Source: IDS-8 sp965651325 (GTDB taxonomy: Bacteria; Pseudomonadota; Gammaproteobacteria; Steroidobacterales; Woeseiaceae). From it: a DNA stretch of 21,096 nucleotides. Positions within the stretch are counted from its first letter, which is position 1. Each line of letters starts with the position of its first letter. A program made the translations under genes and the position numbers. Under the pieces are notes generated by a model. It saw nothing but the letters and a program-made list of their open reading frames with translations, did no database searches and had not been told where the DNA came from. Where the stretch lies: assembly GCA_965651325.1 (NCBI GenBank), contig CBFGSB010000037.1, positions 1 through 21,096 on the forward strand, read 5' to 3'. Below are positions 7,467-14,310 of the stretch, piece after piece.

Positions 7467-8099
7467 TCAGTAGCCGGAATAGGGCAGCGACGCCTGGTAG
7501 GCGGCAAGGCGCTCCTCGTGGCGGGCGCGGTCCTCGATGGCGAGATCGATCTCCGCTTCGAGCTGGCCCGTGCGCTCGGCGAGCTCCTTCAGGTCCGCGA
7601 GCAGCAGAATCCGGTCCTGCGTGGTGGTCTCGTCGGCGATCAGGGCGGCTTCCTTCGATCGGATCAGCTCCTTGGTGCGCTCGAGTTCCTGCTGGCTCGC
7701 GTAGATGCGGTCGTTAGCGGCGTTTACATTCCCACGCAGCGTATGGAGCTCGACGCCGGCATGATAGCCGTCCAGGAAGCCCGGCTCGAGATCCGCCGCG
7801 CACACGCCCTGGTAGCGCCCCCCGTTGGAGCCGATGCTGAAACCGCGCGACGGCTGGCAATAGAGCCGCAAGCCCTCTTCGCGCCCCGCCCGGTAGGCTT
7901 CGAAGTCCGGCGTGTAGCCGTGCTCGGCGCAGGCACGCCGATGATCGCCCAGCCGGTCGGCCGTGTAGCCCAGCGATCCGTCCTCGTAGCCGACGGCACG
8001 CCAGTCACTCAGCGCGCATTCTTCCGCGCTCATGCCCGCACAGCCGCCGAGGGCGAGCAGCGCCAGGCCGAGCAGCGTTCCATGACGTCCGATCCGCAT
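7467..8099 (-). CDS. DUF2799-type outer-membrane lipoprotein with coiled-coil tail
   Basis: I start the 210-residue product at the ATG at 8099, which has GGAG at 7-8 bases. An upstream GTG/ATG extension would bury the signal peptide. Residues 1-19 form a lipoprotein signal ending in lipobox LGG-Cys20; the +2 residue is Ala, so outer-membrane sorting is expected. Residues 25-115 match DUF2799: DWRAVGYEDGSLGY, the cysteine-rich HRRACAEHGYTPDFEAYRAGREEGL and a final YQGVCA with a GFLDGYHAG helix. Residues 120-205 are a charged heptad-like helix. No enzyme motif is seen. Function is unknown; an envelope structural or tethering role is only a guess. It is divergent from the NERD-like gene across a 167-bp spacer rich in inverted repeats. 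Confidence 0.82.
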   Translation of the reverse strand: MRIGRHGTLLGLALLALGGCAGMSAEECALSDWRAVGYEDGSLGYTADRLGDHRRACAEHGYTPDFEAYRAGREEGLRLYCQPSRGFSIGSNGGRYQGVCAADLEPGFLDGYHAGVELHTLRGNVNAANDRIYASQQELERTKELIRSKEAALIADETTTQDRILLLADLKELAERTGQLEAEIDLAIEDRARHEERLAAYQASLPYSGY

Positions 8100-8136
8100 T
8101 GTGCGCTCCAAGGTGCGGCTTGAATTCTTCACCATA

Positions 8137-8160
8137 ACAACCCGCCCGCGGCCGGGTTGT
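8137..8160. repeat. Inverted repeat in the DUF2799/NERD spacer
   Basis: ACAACCCG (8137-8144) and CGGGTTGT (8153-8160) are exact reverse complements separated by 8 bp. They lie about 40-60 bp upstream of the lipoprotein start. This could be an operator or a leader hairpin; no family is recognised. Confidence 0.45.
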
Positions 8161-8176
8161 GTCGGCATTCACATTT

Positions 8177-8198
8177 GCGCCGGTGTCGATGCCGGCGC
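8177..8198. repeat. Second inverted repeat in the DUF2799/NERD spacer
   Basis: GCGCCGG (8177-8183) and CCGGCGC (8192-8198) flank an 8-base centre and abut the CRP-like site. G+C-rich arms of this size can arise by chance here, so significance is uncertain. Confidence 0.35.
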
Positions 8199-8214
8199 TG
8201 TGATCCGTATCACA
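8199..8214. promoter_or_regulatory. CRP/Vfr-like operator
   Basis: TGTGATCCGTATCACA fits TGTGA-N6-TCACA exactly and is symmetric over six bases on each side. This is the consensus of CRP-family regulators. The inner TGAT-N4-ATCA also resembles an FNR-type site, although the outer bases favour CRP. It sits 53 bp upstream of the NERD-like ATG and 100 bp upstream of the lipoprotein ATG, so it could control either or both. Regulator identity is inferred. Confidence 0.6.
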
Positions 8215-8266
8215 GGACCGCCTCGCTGATCCCGCTAACCTGAATGGACGATCTCCAAAGCCATGG

Positions 8267-9148
8267 ATGCGGCGGATGAATTTCGAGGCCATCAGCGGGG
8301 CGGCCGCCGTGGCGGTCGCGGGTTCCTTCATCTTCGCGGTCGTCGCCCGTTCCGGGCTGGCGCTTTCCCGCACGCGTTCCACGGCCGACCGGTTCGCGGC
8401 TGCGATCATGCCGGAAGCGGCGCAACGCTTCCGCGACCAGCTCGATACGCTGCGCCGCAAGCAGTCGATCCTGCTTGCCGCGGCGGGTGTGTTTGCCATC
8501 CTGTTTCCGTTTTCCTACGTGCTTGCGCCGGCGGCGCGCTTTCATGGCCTCGCGCTATGGCAGCTCATGCTCGCCGGCGCCAGCCTCGCGGCCGCCGCGG
8601 CCCTGGCCGTCACGCGCCTGGTGCGCGGCACGTTGGCAAAGCGCCGCCTCGAATTCGTGCGGGACGCCAACATCGCCATTGGCCAGGGACTGCACAAGCT
8701 CAGCGGCAATCTCAACCGCGTGTTCCACGAAGTGCCCTGCGGCGCCGGTGTCATCGACAACGTCATGGCGGGGCTGCACGGCATCTACGCGATCTACGTG
8801 ATCGCGCGCCGCCCGGGGAGGCACAACCGCATCCGCGCGCAGGGCGAGCAACTGCTGTTCGCGCCGGGGAAGCACCGCATGGCGCTCGCGCCCTACGCCG
8901 AGCAGTCGGCCCTCCTCGAGCGGCAGCTCAGGAAGGCGCTGAAGCAGCCCCTCAAAGTGCGTACCGTCATCGCCGTGCCCGGCTGGGAAGTCGAAGAGCA
9001 GTCGGGCGACCATTGGCTGGTGGTCAACGAGCGCAGCCTCACCATGCTTCGCGGCTGGAAAGACAGCGAGGAGTTCCTCATGAACGAGGACGTGGAGCGG
9101 CTGCACGAGCTGCTGACGGAACGCTGCAGGCGTACCGCGCAGGATTGA
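8267..9148 (+). CDS. Membrane-anchored NERD-like protein, apparently catalytically degenerate
   Basis: The 293-residue protein has a hydrophobic segment at about 9-27, a pair at about 67-88 and 95-118, then a cytoplasmic domain. Residues 130-275 resemble the nuclease-related domain (NERD): a helix NIAIGQGLHKL, then IDNVMAGLHGIYAIYVI, then VRTVIAVPGWEVEE and VVNERSLTML. NERD proteins usually read ID-x-LVVGPTG-VF-VIETK with a PD-(D/E)XK-like Asp, Glu and Lys. Here Asp164 remains, but the Glu and Lys positions are Tyr177 and Ile179, so nuclease activity is doubtful. The ATG at 8267 is chosen; the in-frame ATG at 8276 is also possible. The gene ends 5 bp from the patatin-like stop (convergent). 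The family call is by pattern only. Confidence 0.7.
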   Translation: MRRMNFEAISGAAAVAVAGSFIFAVVARSGLALSRTRSTADRFAAAIMPEAAQRFRDQLDTLRRKQSILLAAAGVFAILFPFSYVLAPAARFHGLALWQLMLAGASLAAAAALAVTRLVRGTLAKRRLEFVRDANIAIGQGLHKLSGNLNRVFHEVPCGAGVIDNVMAGLHGIYAIYVIARRPGRHNRIRAQGEQLLFAPGKHRMALAPYAEQSALLERQLRKALKQPLKVRTVIAVPGWEVEEQSGDHWLVVNERSLTMLRGWKDSEEFLMNEDVERLHELLTERCRRTAQD

Positions 9149-9153
9149 TTGCC

Positions 9154-10224
9154 TTACAGGGGCTCGAGGCGCGCCGCGAGTCGATCCTGGTCCAGCACCT
9201 CGTTCAGGTCGTCGGCGAGCTCGCGGCACGCGGCGATCACGCGCCGCCAGGTGCCGACCCGCTGCTCCTCGGTCATGCGCACGAAGTCGGTGCGGTCCGG
9301 CACCTTGCCCCCGGGCAGGCGGGCAATGAACGCCGCCGACGGGCTCACCAGCACGGTACGGTCGGTATGCAGCGGGTTGTGGCGCCGCCAGCGCAAACCC
9401 TTGTCGAACCAGCCCGGGATCAGGCGGTCGAAAAAATGCGGAAACAGCGTGAGGCGATCGGGCTCACCGAGGGGGAGGTCCAGATGGTAATCGATGATGC
9501 CGCCGTCCCGGTACACGCCCGCCGGCGCGCCCGGGATGTCGCGCACGCCGGTCAACACCGTCGGGATGGAGCCCGAAGCGATGATCGCCTCCACGAGGTT
9601 GTCCGGCGTCAGCGCAATGCGCTCGAGGGGAAAGCCGGTCGCGTTGTAGAACGGCGGCAGGTCGCGCGGGTCGTAGAACAGGCTGCGGCAAAAGAACGCG
9701 CCGAGGCTGCGGCGGCTGACCGCGTTCGCGAGCGCCGCGGCAAGCAGTCCCGACCACAGCGCCGGCCGGTAATCGCTGGCCGTCAGCAGGCGGCTGCGCA
9801 CCGCCAGGATGTGCGTGCGGAAGTGCGGATGCGCCACGATCTCGGCCGTGCCGGTCTCCCCGAGCACGGAGGCCAGTATCTCGCGGCTCTTCCGCGTGAC
9901 TTCGCCGGCCGTCGGGCGCGCGCTGTAGCTCTGCTCGAGATAAGCGGCCTCGAAGCGCTCGAGGGCCGCGAGCGGCGACTGCTGCGCATAGCAGGCGAAG
10001 CGCCACGCGCCAATGGAAGAGCCCAGCAGGTGCACGGGTCCCGCGAGCTTCGGCAGGACGCGCTCGATGATGATCCGGTCGAGCTGGCTCAGCACCAGCC
10101 ATTTGGCGCCACCCGACGCGCCGGCGATGGTGCCGATCCGCTCTTCGGCGAAGCCCCGTTTCCGGATCTCCGCGTACGCCCCCGGCCCCGCCCGAAAGCG
10201 GAGCGGCCCCTTGTGGTCCGGCAA
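9154..10224 (-). CDS. Patatin-like phospholipase/acyl hydrolase
   Basis: With a TTG start at 10224 the product is 356 residues. An AAGAGAG ribosome-binding site lies about 10 bases upstream, and longer starts add unlikely sequence and run into the divergent gene. The patatin elements occur in order: oxyanion-type loop GASGGAKW (35-42), nucleophile elbow GSSIGA (68-73, Ser70), ASGSIPTVL (about 216-224), and RDGGIIDYH with the DGG catalytic aspartate (Asp240). These predict a Ser-Asp dyad lipid acyl hydrolase. No signal peptide is seen, so it is probably cytoplasmic. It is divergent from the choice-of-anchor B gene and convergent with the NERD-like gene. GASGG also fits G-x-S-x-G, so which serine acts needs checking. 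Substrate unknown. Confidence 0.75.
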   Translation of the reverse strand: MPDHKGPLRFRAGPGAYAEIRKRGFAEERIGTIAGASGGAKWLVLSQLDRIIIERVLPKLAGPVHLLGSSIGAWRFACYAQQSPLAALERFEAAYLEQSYSARPTAGEVTRKSREILASVLGETGTAEIVAHPHFRTHILAVRSRLLTASDYRPALWSGLLAAALANAVSRRSLGAFFCRSLFYDPRDLPPFYNATGFPLERIALTPDNLVEAIIASGSIPTVLTGVRDIPGAPAGVYRDGGIIDYHLDLPLGEPDRLTLFPHFFDRLIPGWFDKGLRWRRHNPLHTDRTVLVSPSAAFIARLPGGKVPDRTDFVRMTEEQRVGTWRRVIAACRELADDLNEVLDQDRLAARLEPL

Positions 10225-10254
10225 GTTGCAGCACTCTCTTGCGAAAAAGGATCC

Positions 10255-10264
10255 ATTGTACAAT
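10255..10264. promoter_or_regulatory. Palindromic ATTGTACAAT in a divergent promoter spacer
   Basis: ATTGTACAAT reads the same on both strands and places TACAAT, a 5 of 6 match to the -10 box, in both directions between the divergent patatin-like gene (10224) and the choice-of-anchor B gene (10316). No good -35 at 16-18 bp was found on either side. It is offered as a candidate -10 or operator. Confidence 0.3.
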
Positions 10265-10315
10265 CTGGCGGCACCCGGTTCCCAAGCCGTCCGTGTCGAC
10301 TGAAGGCGGTGCCCG

Positions 10316-12799
10316 ATGGCTGACCACGCCCACGCAAGCAAACTCTTCCTGGCGCTGGCCGTCTGCGGCCTCGGCTGCCTGCAGCAGGCCGAAGCACACA
10401 GCGTGCATCATCCCTTGTTCGTCGCGGAAAGCGGCACCGACAAAGGCGACTGCCGGGATCCTGGCGCGCCCTGCCGCACGCTCGGCTATGCGTTGTCCAT
10501 GGCCGGCAAGGGCGCCGAGATCCGCGTCGCCGCGGGCACCTACGAGGTGGCCACGCCCGAGGTGCTGTTTCACCTCGTGAGCAATTCCGTCAACGTGCTG
10601 GGCGGCTACGCGCGAGGGGACAGTTTCAAGCTCGACGGACAAGGCGCTACCACGTTGACGGGCGTGCCGCAGGAATACCGGACCCTGCTCGAAGCGCGCG
10701 GCTTCGACGTGATCGCGGACACCAAGGGACTGGATGCCGCGCAGGCCGCAAAGGCCGGCGACATGCTCGACGTCTACGACCGCCTCAAAGCCGGCGCGGC
10801 CGCCGCCGACTGTACCGGCGGCATGGCAGGCGACCTGCCGTGCGACGCTGTGGACCTGCTGGCGCACGTCGCCTTCAACGACCTGCGGGCCGGCTCCGCG
10901 GCCGGCAACGACGTTTGGGGCTTCGTCGATCTCAATACCGGCCGCGAATACGCGATCGCCGGCTTCGACAACGGCACGGCCGTCCTGGACGTGACCGCAC
11001 CGGCCGAACCCGTCAAAGTCGGGTTCGTTCCGGGCGAGCGCACGACCTGGCGTGACATCAAGGTCTACCAGTTCTTCGATCGTGACGACGGGCGCTGGCG
11101 CGCGTATGCCTACGTCACGGCGGATGCCGCCGCCGACGAGCTCGTGGTCATCGACCTCTCCGGCCTGCCGAACTCGATCGTGAAGGTCGATTACGACGGC
11201 GACTTCCTCGCCGCGCACAACGTCTACCTCGCGGGCGCCGACTACAGCACCGGCCTCGCGGTCACCGACCAGGTACCGGTGCTCATCGTCGCCGGCTCCA
11301 ACGTCGGCAGCGGGCAGTACCGGGCCTACTCGCTAACCGATCCTGCCGCACCTGCATTCGTCGGCGGCGGCGTCGCTCCCGATTACATGCACGATGCCAC
11401 CTCGGTCGTGATCACCGATGACCGCCGGGCCGCCTGCCCGCATGCGGGCGAGTATTGCGAGCTCCTGCTGGATTTCAACGAGAGTAGCGTCGACGTCTGG
11501 GACATCACCGATCCGGCCGATCCCGCGCGGCTGCAGAGAACCGTTTACGATAATTTCGGTTACACCCATTCCGGCTGGTGGTCCGAGGACCGGCAGTTCC
11601 TGTTCGTGCACGACGAGCTGGACGAGCAGCGACTCGGGTTCCCGACCACCGTGCGGGTGTTTTCGCTCGCCGACCTGGCCGTGCCGGTGCAGGTCGGGAC
11701 CTGGCAGGGCCCCACCAACGCGATCGACCACAACGGCTTCGTGCGCGGCAACCGCTATTACATCTCGAACTACAGCCGCGGCCTCACCGTACTCGACATC
11801 AGCGACCCGGCAAACCCGGCTGCGGTGGGCCACCTGGACACCTACCCGTTCTCGGACAGCACGGGGTTCCAGGGCGCCTGGGGCGCGTACCCGTTCTTCT
11901 TCAGCGGCACGGTCGCGATCAACGACATCGACGGCGGCTTGTTCCTGGCGCGGGACGGCACGCGCGCCGTCGCACAGGGGCAGCTCGGCTTCGCCGCGGA
12001 ATCGGTCGCGGCCGACGAAGGCCAGTCGGCGCAGCTTGCCGTGGTGCGCAGCGGCGGCAATGCGGACGCCGTGAGCGTCGGCTTCGAGATCCTGAACGCG
12101 ACGGCGAATGCGACGGACTTCCAGCTCCTCGCGGGCCGGCTCGACTGGCCGGCGGGCGATGCTTCCGACCGCACGATCGATATCCCGCTCGCGAACGACG
12201 GCGCCGCGGAGCCGCTCGAGCACCTGTTCGTGCGCCTGGTCGATCCCCGGGGCGGCGCGACGCTGGGCGAGGTGAACGTGGCGAGCGTTTACGTGAGCGA
12301 TCCCGTGGCGCCGGCAACCATCGGCTTCTTCGAAAATTCGGTGGAAGTTGTGGAGGGCGGCTTCGGCAAAGCCATCCTGGTGCTGCAGCGCGCGGGGAGC
12401 GCCAACGCTGCCGTGAGCATCGACTATGCGCTCGCAGGCGGTAGCGCGACCGCCGGCAGCGACTTCGACGGCACCACCAGCGGCACGCTGTCCTGGGCCG
12501 CCGGCGACGGGCGGCCGAAGAGCCTGGTTTTCGATATCGCCGCGGACGACGGGACCGAGGGCGAGGAAACCTTCGAGATCAGCCTGGCGAACCCGACGGG
12601 AGGCGCGGCGATCGCAGGCAATGCCACGGCACAGGTGCGGATCGCCGAACCGGTCGTGCTGCTGCCGCCGGATCCGCCCGAGCCGGAGCCGGAAGGCGGT
12701 GGTAGCGGCTCATTGGACTGGCTTCTGCTCGTCGCGCTGGCGGCCGCGGCAGGCGGCACGCGACGGCGCGGGATGCGGTCAGTCGAACGGGTGGCGTAG
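10316..12799 (+). CDS. Secreted choice-of-anchor B protein with Calx-beta repeats and GlyGly-CTERM tail
   Basis: The 827-residue exported protein has a signal peptide at 1-27 with an AEA-His cleavage site. Residues 35-78 resemble the start of right-handed beta-helix/DUF1565 proteins (ESGTDKGDCRDPGAPCRTL). About 180-545 form a beta-propeller-like region with LVIVD-type repeats such as TVLDISDPANPAAVGHLDTY. The IDHNGFVRGNRYYISNYSRGL stretch is diagnostic of the choice-of-anchor B domain. Two Calx-beta modules follow (about 555-664 and 667-780). A Pro/Glu linker leads to GGGSGS, a hydrophobic helix (about 800-815) and TRRRG, the GlyGly-CTERM signal cut by rhombosortase. ATG at 10316 with AAGGCGG upstream. 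Probably surface-attached or type II-secreted; ligand unknown. Its last codons overlap purA. Confidence 0.85.
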   Translation: MADHAHASKLFLALAVCGLGCLQQAEAHSVHHPLFVAESGTDKGDCRDPGAPCRTLGYALSMAGKGAEIRVAAGTYEVATPEVLFHLVSNSVNVLGGYARGDSFKLDGQGATTLTGVPQEYRTLLEARGFDVIADTKGLDAAQAAKAGDMLDVYDRLKAGAAAADCTGGMAGDLPCDAVDLLAHVAFNDLRAGSAAGNDVWGFVDLNTGREYAIAGFDNGTAVLDVTAPAEPVKVGFVPGERTTWRDIKVYQFFDRDDGRWRAYAYVTADAAADELVVIDLSGLPNSIVKVDYDGDFLAAHNVYLAGADYSTGLAVTDQVPVLIVAGSNVGSGQYRAYSLTDPAAPAFVGGGVAPDYMHDATSVVITDDRRAACPHAGEYCELLLDFNESSVDVWDITDPADPARLQRTVYDNFGYTHSGWWSEDRQFLFVHDELDEQRLGFPTTVRVFSLADLAVPVQVGTWQGPTNAIDHNGFVRGNRYYISNYSRGLTVLDISDPANPAAVGHLDTYPFSDSTGFQGAWGAYPFFFSGTVAINDIDGGLFLARDGTRAVAQGQLGFAAESVAADEGQSAQLAVVRSGGNADAVSVGFEILNATANATDFQLLAGRLDWPAGDASDRTIDIPLANDGAAEPLEHLFVRLVDPRGGATLGEVNVASVYVSDPVAPATIGFFENSVEVVEGGFGKAILVLQRAGSANAAVSIDYALAGGSATAGSDFDGTTSGTLSWAAGDGRPKSLVFDIAADDGTEGEETFEISLANPTGGAAIAGNATAQVRIAEPVVLLPPDPPEPEPEGGGSGSLDWLLLVALAAAAGGTRRRGMRSVERVA

Positions 12800-14071
12800 G
12801 ACGATCGTCTGCTCGCGGTCGGGGCCGGTGGAGATGATGTCCAGCGGCACGCCGGCCAGTTCCTGGATGCGTTCGAGGTAGCGGCGCGCGTTCTCCGGCA
12901 GCTCGTCGTAGCGCGTGAGGCCGACGGTCGAGCTCTTCCACCCGGGCATTTCCTCGTACACCGGCTGGTACTCCGCGAAGCGGTCCACCATGACAGGCAA
13001 CCCGGAGACCGGCTCGCCGCCGAGCTCGTAGCGCACGCAGACGTTGATGTTCTCGAGCCCGTCCAGCACGTCGAGCTTGGTGATGCAGAGCCCGGAAACG
13101 CTGCTGTTCACGATCGAGCGCTTGAGCGCGACCGCGTCGAACCAGCCGCAGCGCCGCGGGCGGCCCGTCGTCGCGCCGAATTCGGCGCCCACGGTCGCGA
13201 GATGCTCACCCTGGTCGTCGAACAGCTCGGTCGGGAACGGCCCGGCCCCGACGCGGGTGGTATAGGCCTTCACGATCCCGAGCACGTAGCCCAGGTTGCG
13301 CGGGCCGAGCCCCGTGCCGGTGCTGGCCGCCGCGGCCACGGTGTTCGACGAGGTGACGAACGGATAGGTGCCGTGATCGATGTCGAGGAAGGAGCCCTGC
13401 GCCCCTTCGAACAGGATGCTCTCGCCGGCGTCGGTCAGGTCCTTGAGGATCTGCGTGACGTCCGCGGTGATCGGCGCGATTTTTTCCGCGGCCTGCAGCG
13501 CGGCGTCGAGAGTCTGGGCGAAGTCGATCGGCTCGACGCGGAAATAGTTGCGCAGCAGGAAATTGTGGAAGTCGAGCACCTCGCCGAGCTTGGCCGCAAA
13601 CTTCTCCCGCACGAACAGGTCCGCGACGCGCACGGCGCGGCGCGAGACCTTGTCCTCGTAGGCCGGGCCGATGCCGCGCCCGGTCGTGCCGATCGCGGCC
13701 GCGCCCTTGGCCTTTTCCCGCGCGATGTCGAGCGCGACGTGGCTCGGCAGGATCAGCGGGCAGGCCGGGCTGATCTTCAGCCGTTCGTACACCGGCACGC
13801 CGTTCGCGGCCAGCGACTCCGCCTCCCTGATCAAAGCATCTAGCGACACCACGACGCCGTTGCCGATCAGGCAGCTCACGTTCTCACGCAGGATGCCGGA
13901 AGGAATGAGGTGCAGCACCGTCTTGCGGCCGCCGATGACCAGCGTGTGACCGGCGTTGTGCCCGCCCTGGAAGCGGACCACGGCCGCCGCCCGCTCGGTG
14001 AGGAGGTCGACGATCTTGCCCTTGCCTTCGTCGCCCCACTGGGTGCCGATGACGACTACGTTCTTGCCCAT
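12779..14071 (-). CDS. purA: Adenylosuccinate synthetase
   Basis: GTP-dependent ligase joining IMP and aspartate, the first committed step to AMP. The 430 residues cover the whole family: GTQWGDEGKGKIVD near the N-terminus (GTP loop and catalytic Asp), GGHNAGHTL with the catalytic His (about 38-46), GTTGRGIGPAYEDK (about 128-141), FEGAQGSFLDIDHGTYPFVTSSN, and the C-terminal TTGRPRRCGWFDAVALK and STGPDRE. Length is normal. The ATG at 14071 starts 9 bp after the DUF2065 stop, so it is co-transcribed with the hfl genes. Its 3' end overlaps the convergent choice-of-anchor B gene by 21 bp. In Pseudomonas hisZ lies just upstream of purA; there is none here. Confidence 0.98.
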   Translation of the reverse strand: MGKNVVVIGTQWGDEGKGKIVDLLTERAAAVVRFQGGHNAGHTLVIGGRKTVLHLIPSGILRENVSCLIGNGVVVSLDALIREAESLAANGVPVYERLKISPACPLILPSHVALDIAREKAKGAAAIGTTGRGIGPAYEDKVSRRAVRVADLFVREKFAAKLGEVLDFHNFLLRNYFRVEPIDFAQTLDAALQAAEKIAPITADVTQILKDLTDAGESILFEGAQGSFLDIDHGTYPFVTSSNTVAAAASTGTGLGPRNLGYVLGIVKAYTTRVGAGPFPTELFDDQGEHLATVGAEFGATTGRPRRCGWFDAVALKRSIVNSSVSGLCITKLDVLDGLENINVCVRYELGGEPVSGLPVMVDRFAEYQPVYEEMPGWKSSTVGLTRYDELPENARRYLERIQELAGVPLDIISTGPDREQTIVLRHPFD

Positions 14072-14080
14072 GGCCTCAAC

Positions 14081-14269
14081 TCACGACCTCACGATGAACA
14101 ACAGCAGCAGCCCCGCGCCCATGGCGAACAGGCCGACCAGTCGCAGGTTGTTGTCGCTCAGTTGGCCGATCTGCTCCAGGGTACGCCGGAAGCGCTGCGG
14201 CCCGACAAAGGGAATCATGCCTTCGATGATCAGGTAAAGCGCGAACGCCGTCAGTATGTCCTGCCACAT
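14081..14269 (-). CDS. yjeT: DUF2065 small membrane protein (YjeT-like)
   Basis: The 62-residue protein has two membrane helices, about residues 3-22 and 43-60, joined by a polar loop with FRRTLEQIGQLSDNNLRLVG, which matches the DUF2065/YjeT pattern. It lies between hflC and purA as yjeT does in E. coli. The ATG at 14269 lies 41 bp after the hflC stop and has only a weak ribosome-binding site. Function is unknown; the constant linkage to hflKC suggests a membrane role near the FtsH-HflKC complex, but this is inference. Confidence 0.9.
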   Translation of the reverse strand: MWQDILTAFALYLIIEGMIPFVGPQRFRRTLEQIGQLSDNNLRLVGLFAMGAGLLLLFIVRS

Positions 14270-14310
14270 GGATACGATACACGGTACCGCTACCGCGAGA
14301 GAGCCGCTGT

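Noticed and set aside
8263..10323. A 686-codon open frame on the plus strand across the NERD-like and patatin-like genes
   Set aside because: It is rich in Arg, Ala, Gly and Pro with no domain pattern, overlaps two genes with recognisable motifs, and is a typical shadow frame in high-G+C DNA.
9464..11218. A 584-codon minus-strand frame spanning the patatin-like gene and the divergent spacer
   Set aside because: It is the shifted frame of the patatin-like gene joined to the antisense of the choice-of-anchor B gene; no coherent domain.
7467..12799. A possible anti-phage defence island (NERD-like plus patatin-like genes)
   Set aside because: Both domain types occur in defence systems, but the genes are convergent rather than an operon, the NERD-like domain lacks its catalytic residues, and no sensor, cyclase, helicase or restriction gene is nearby.
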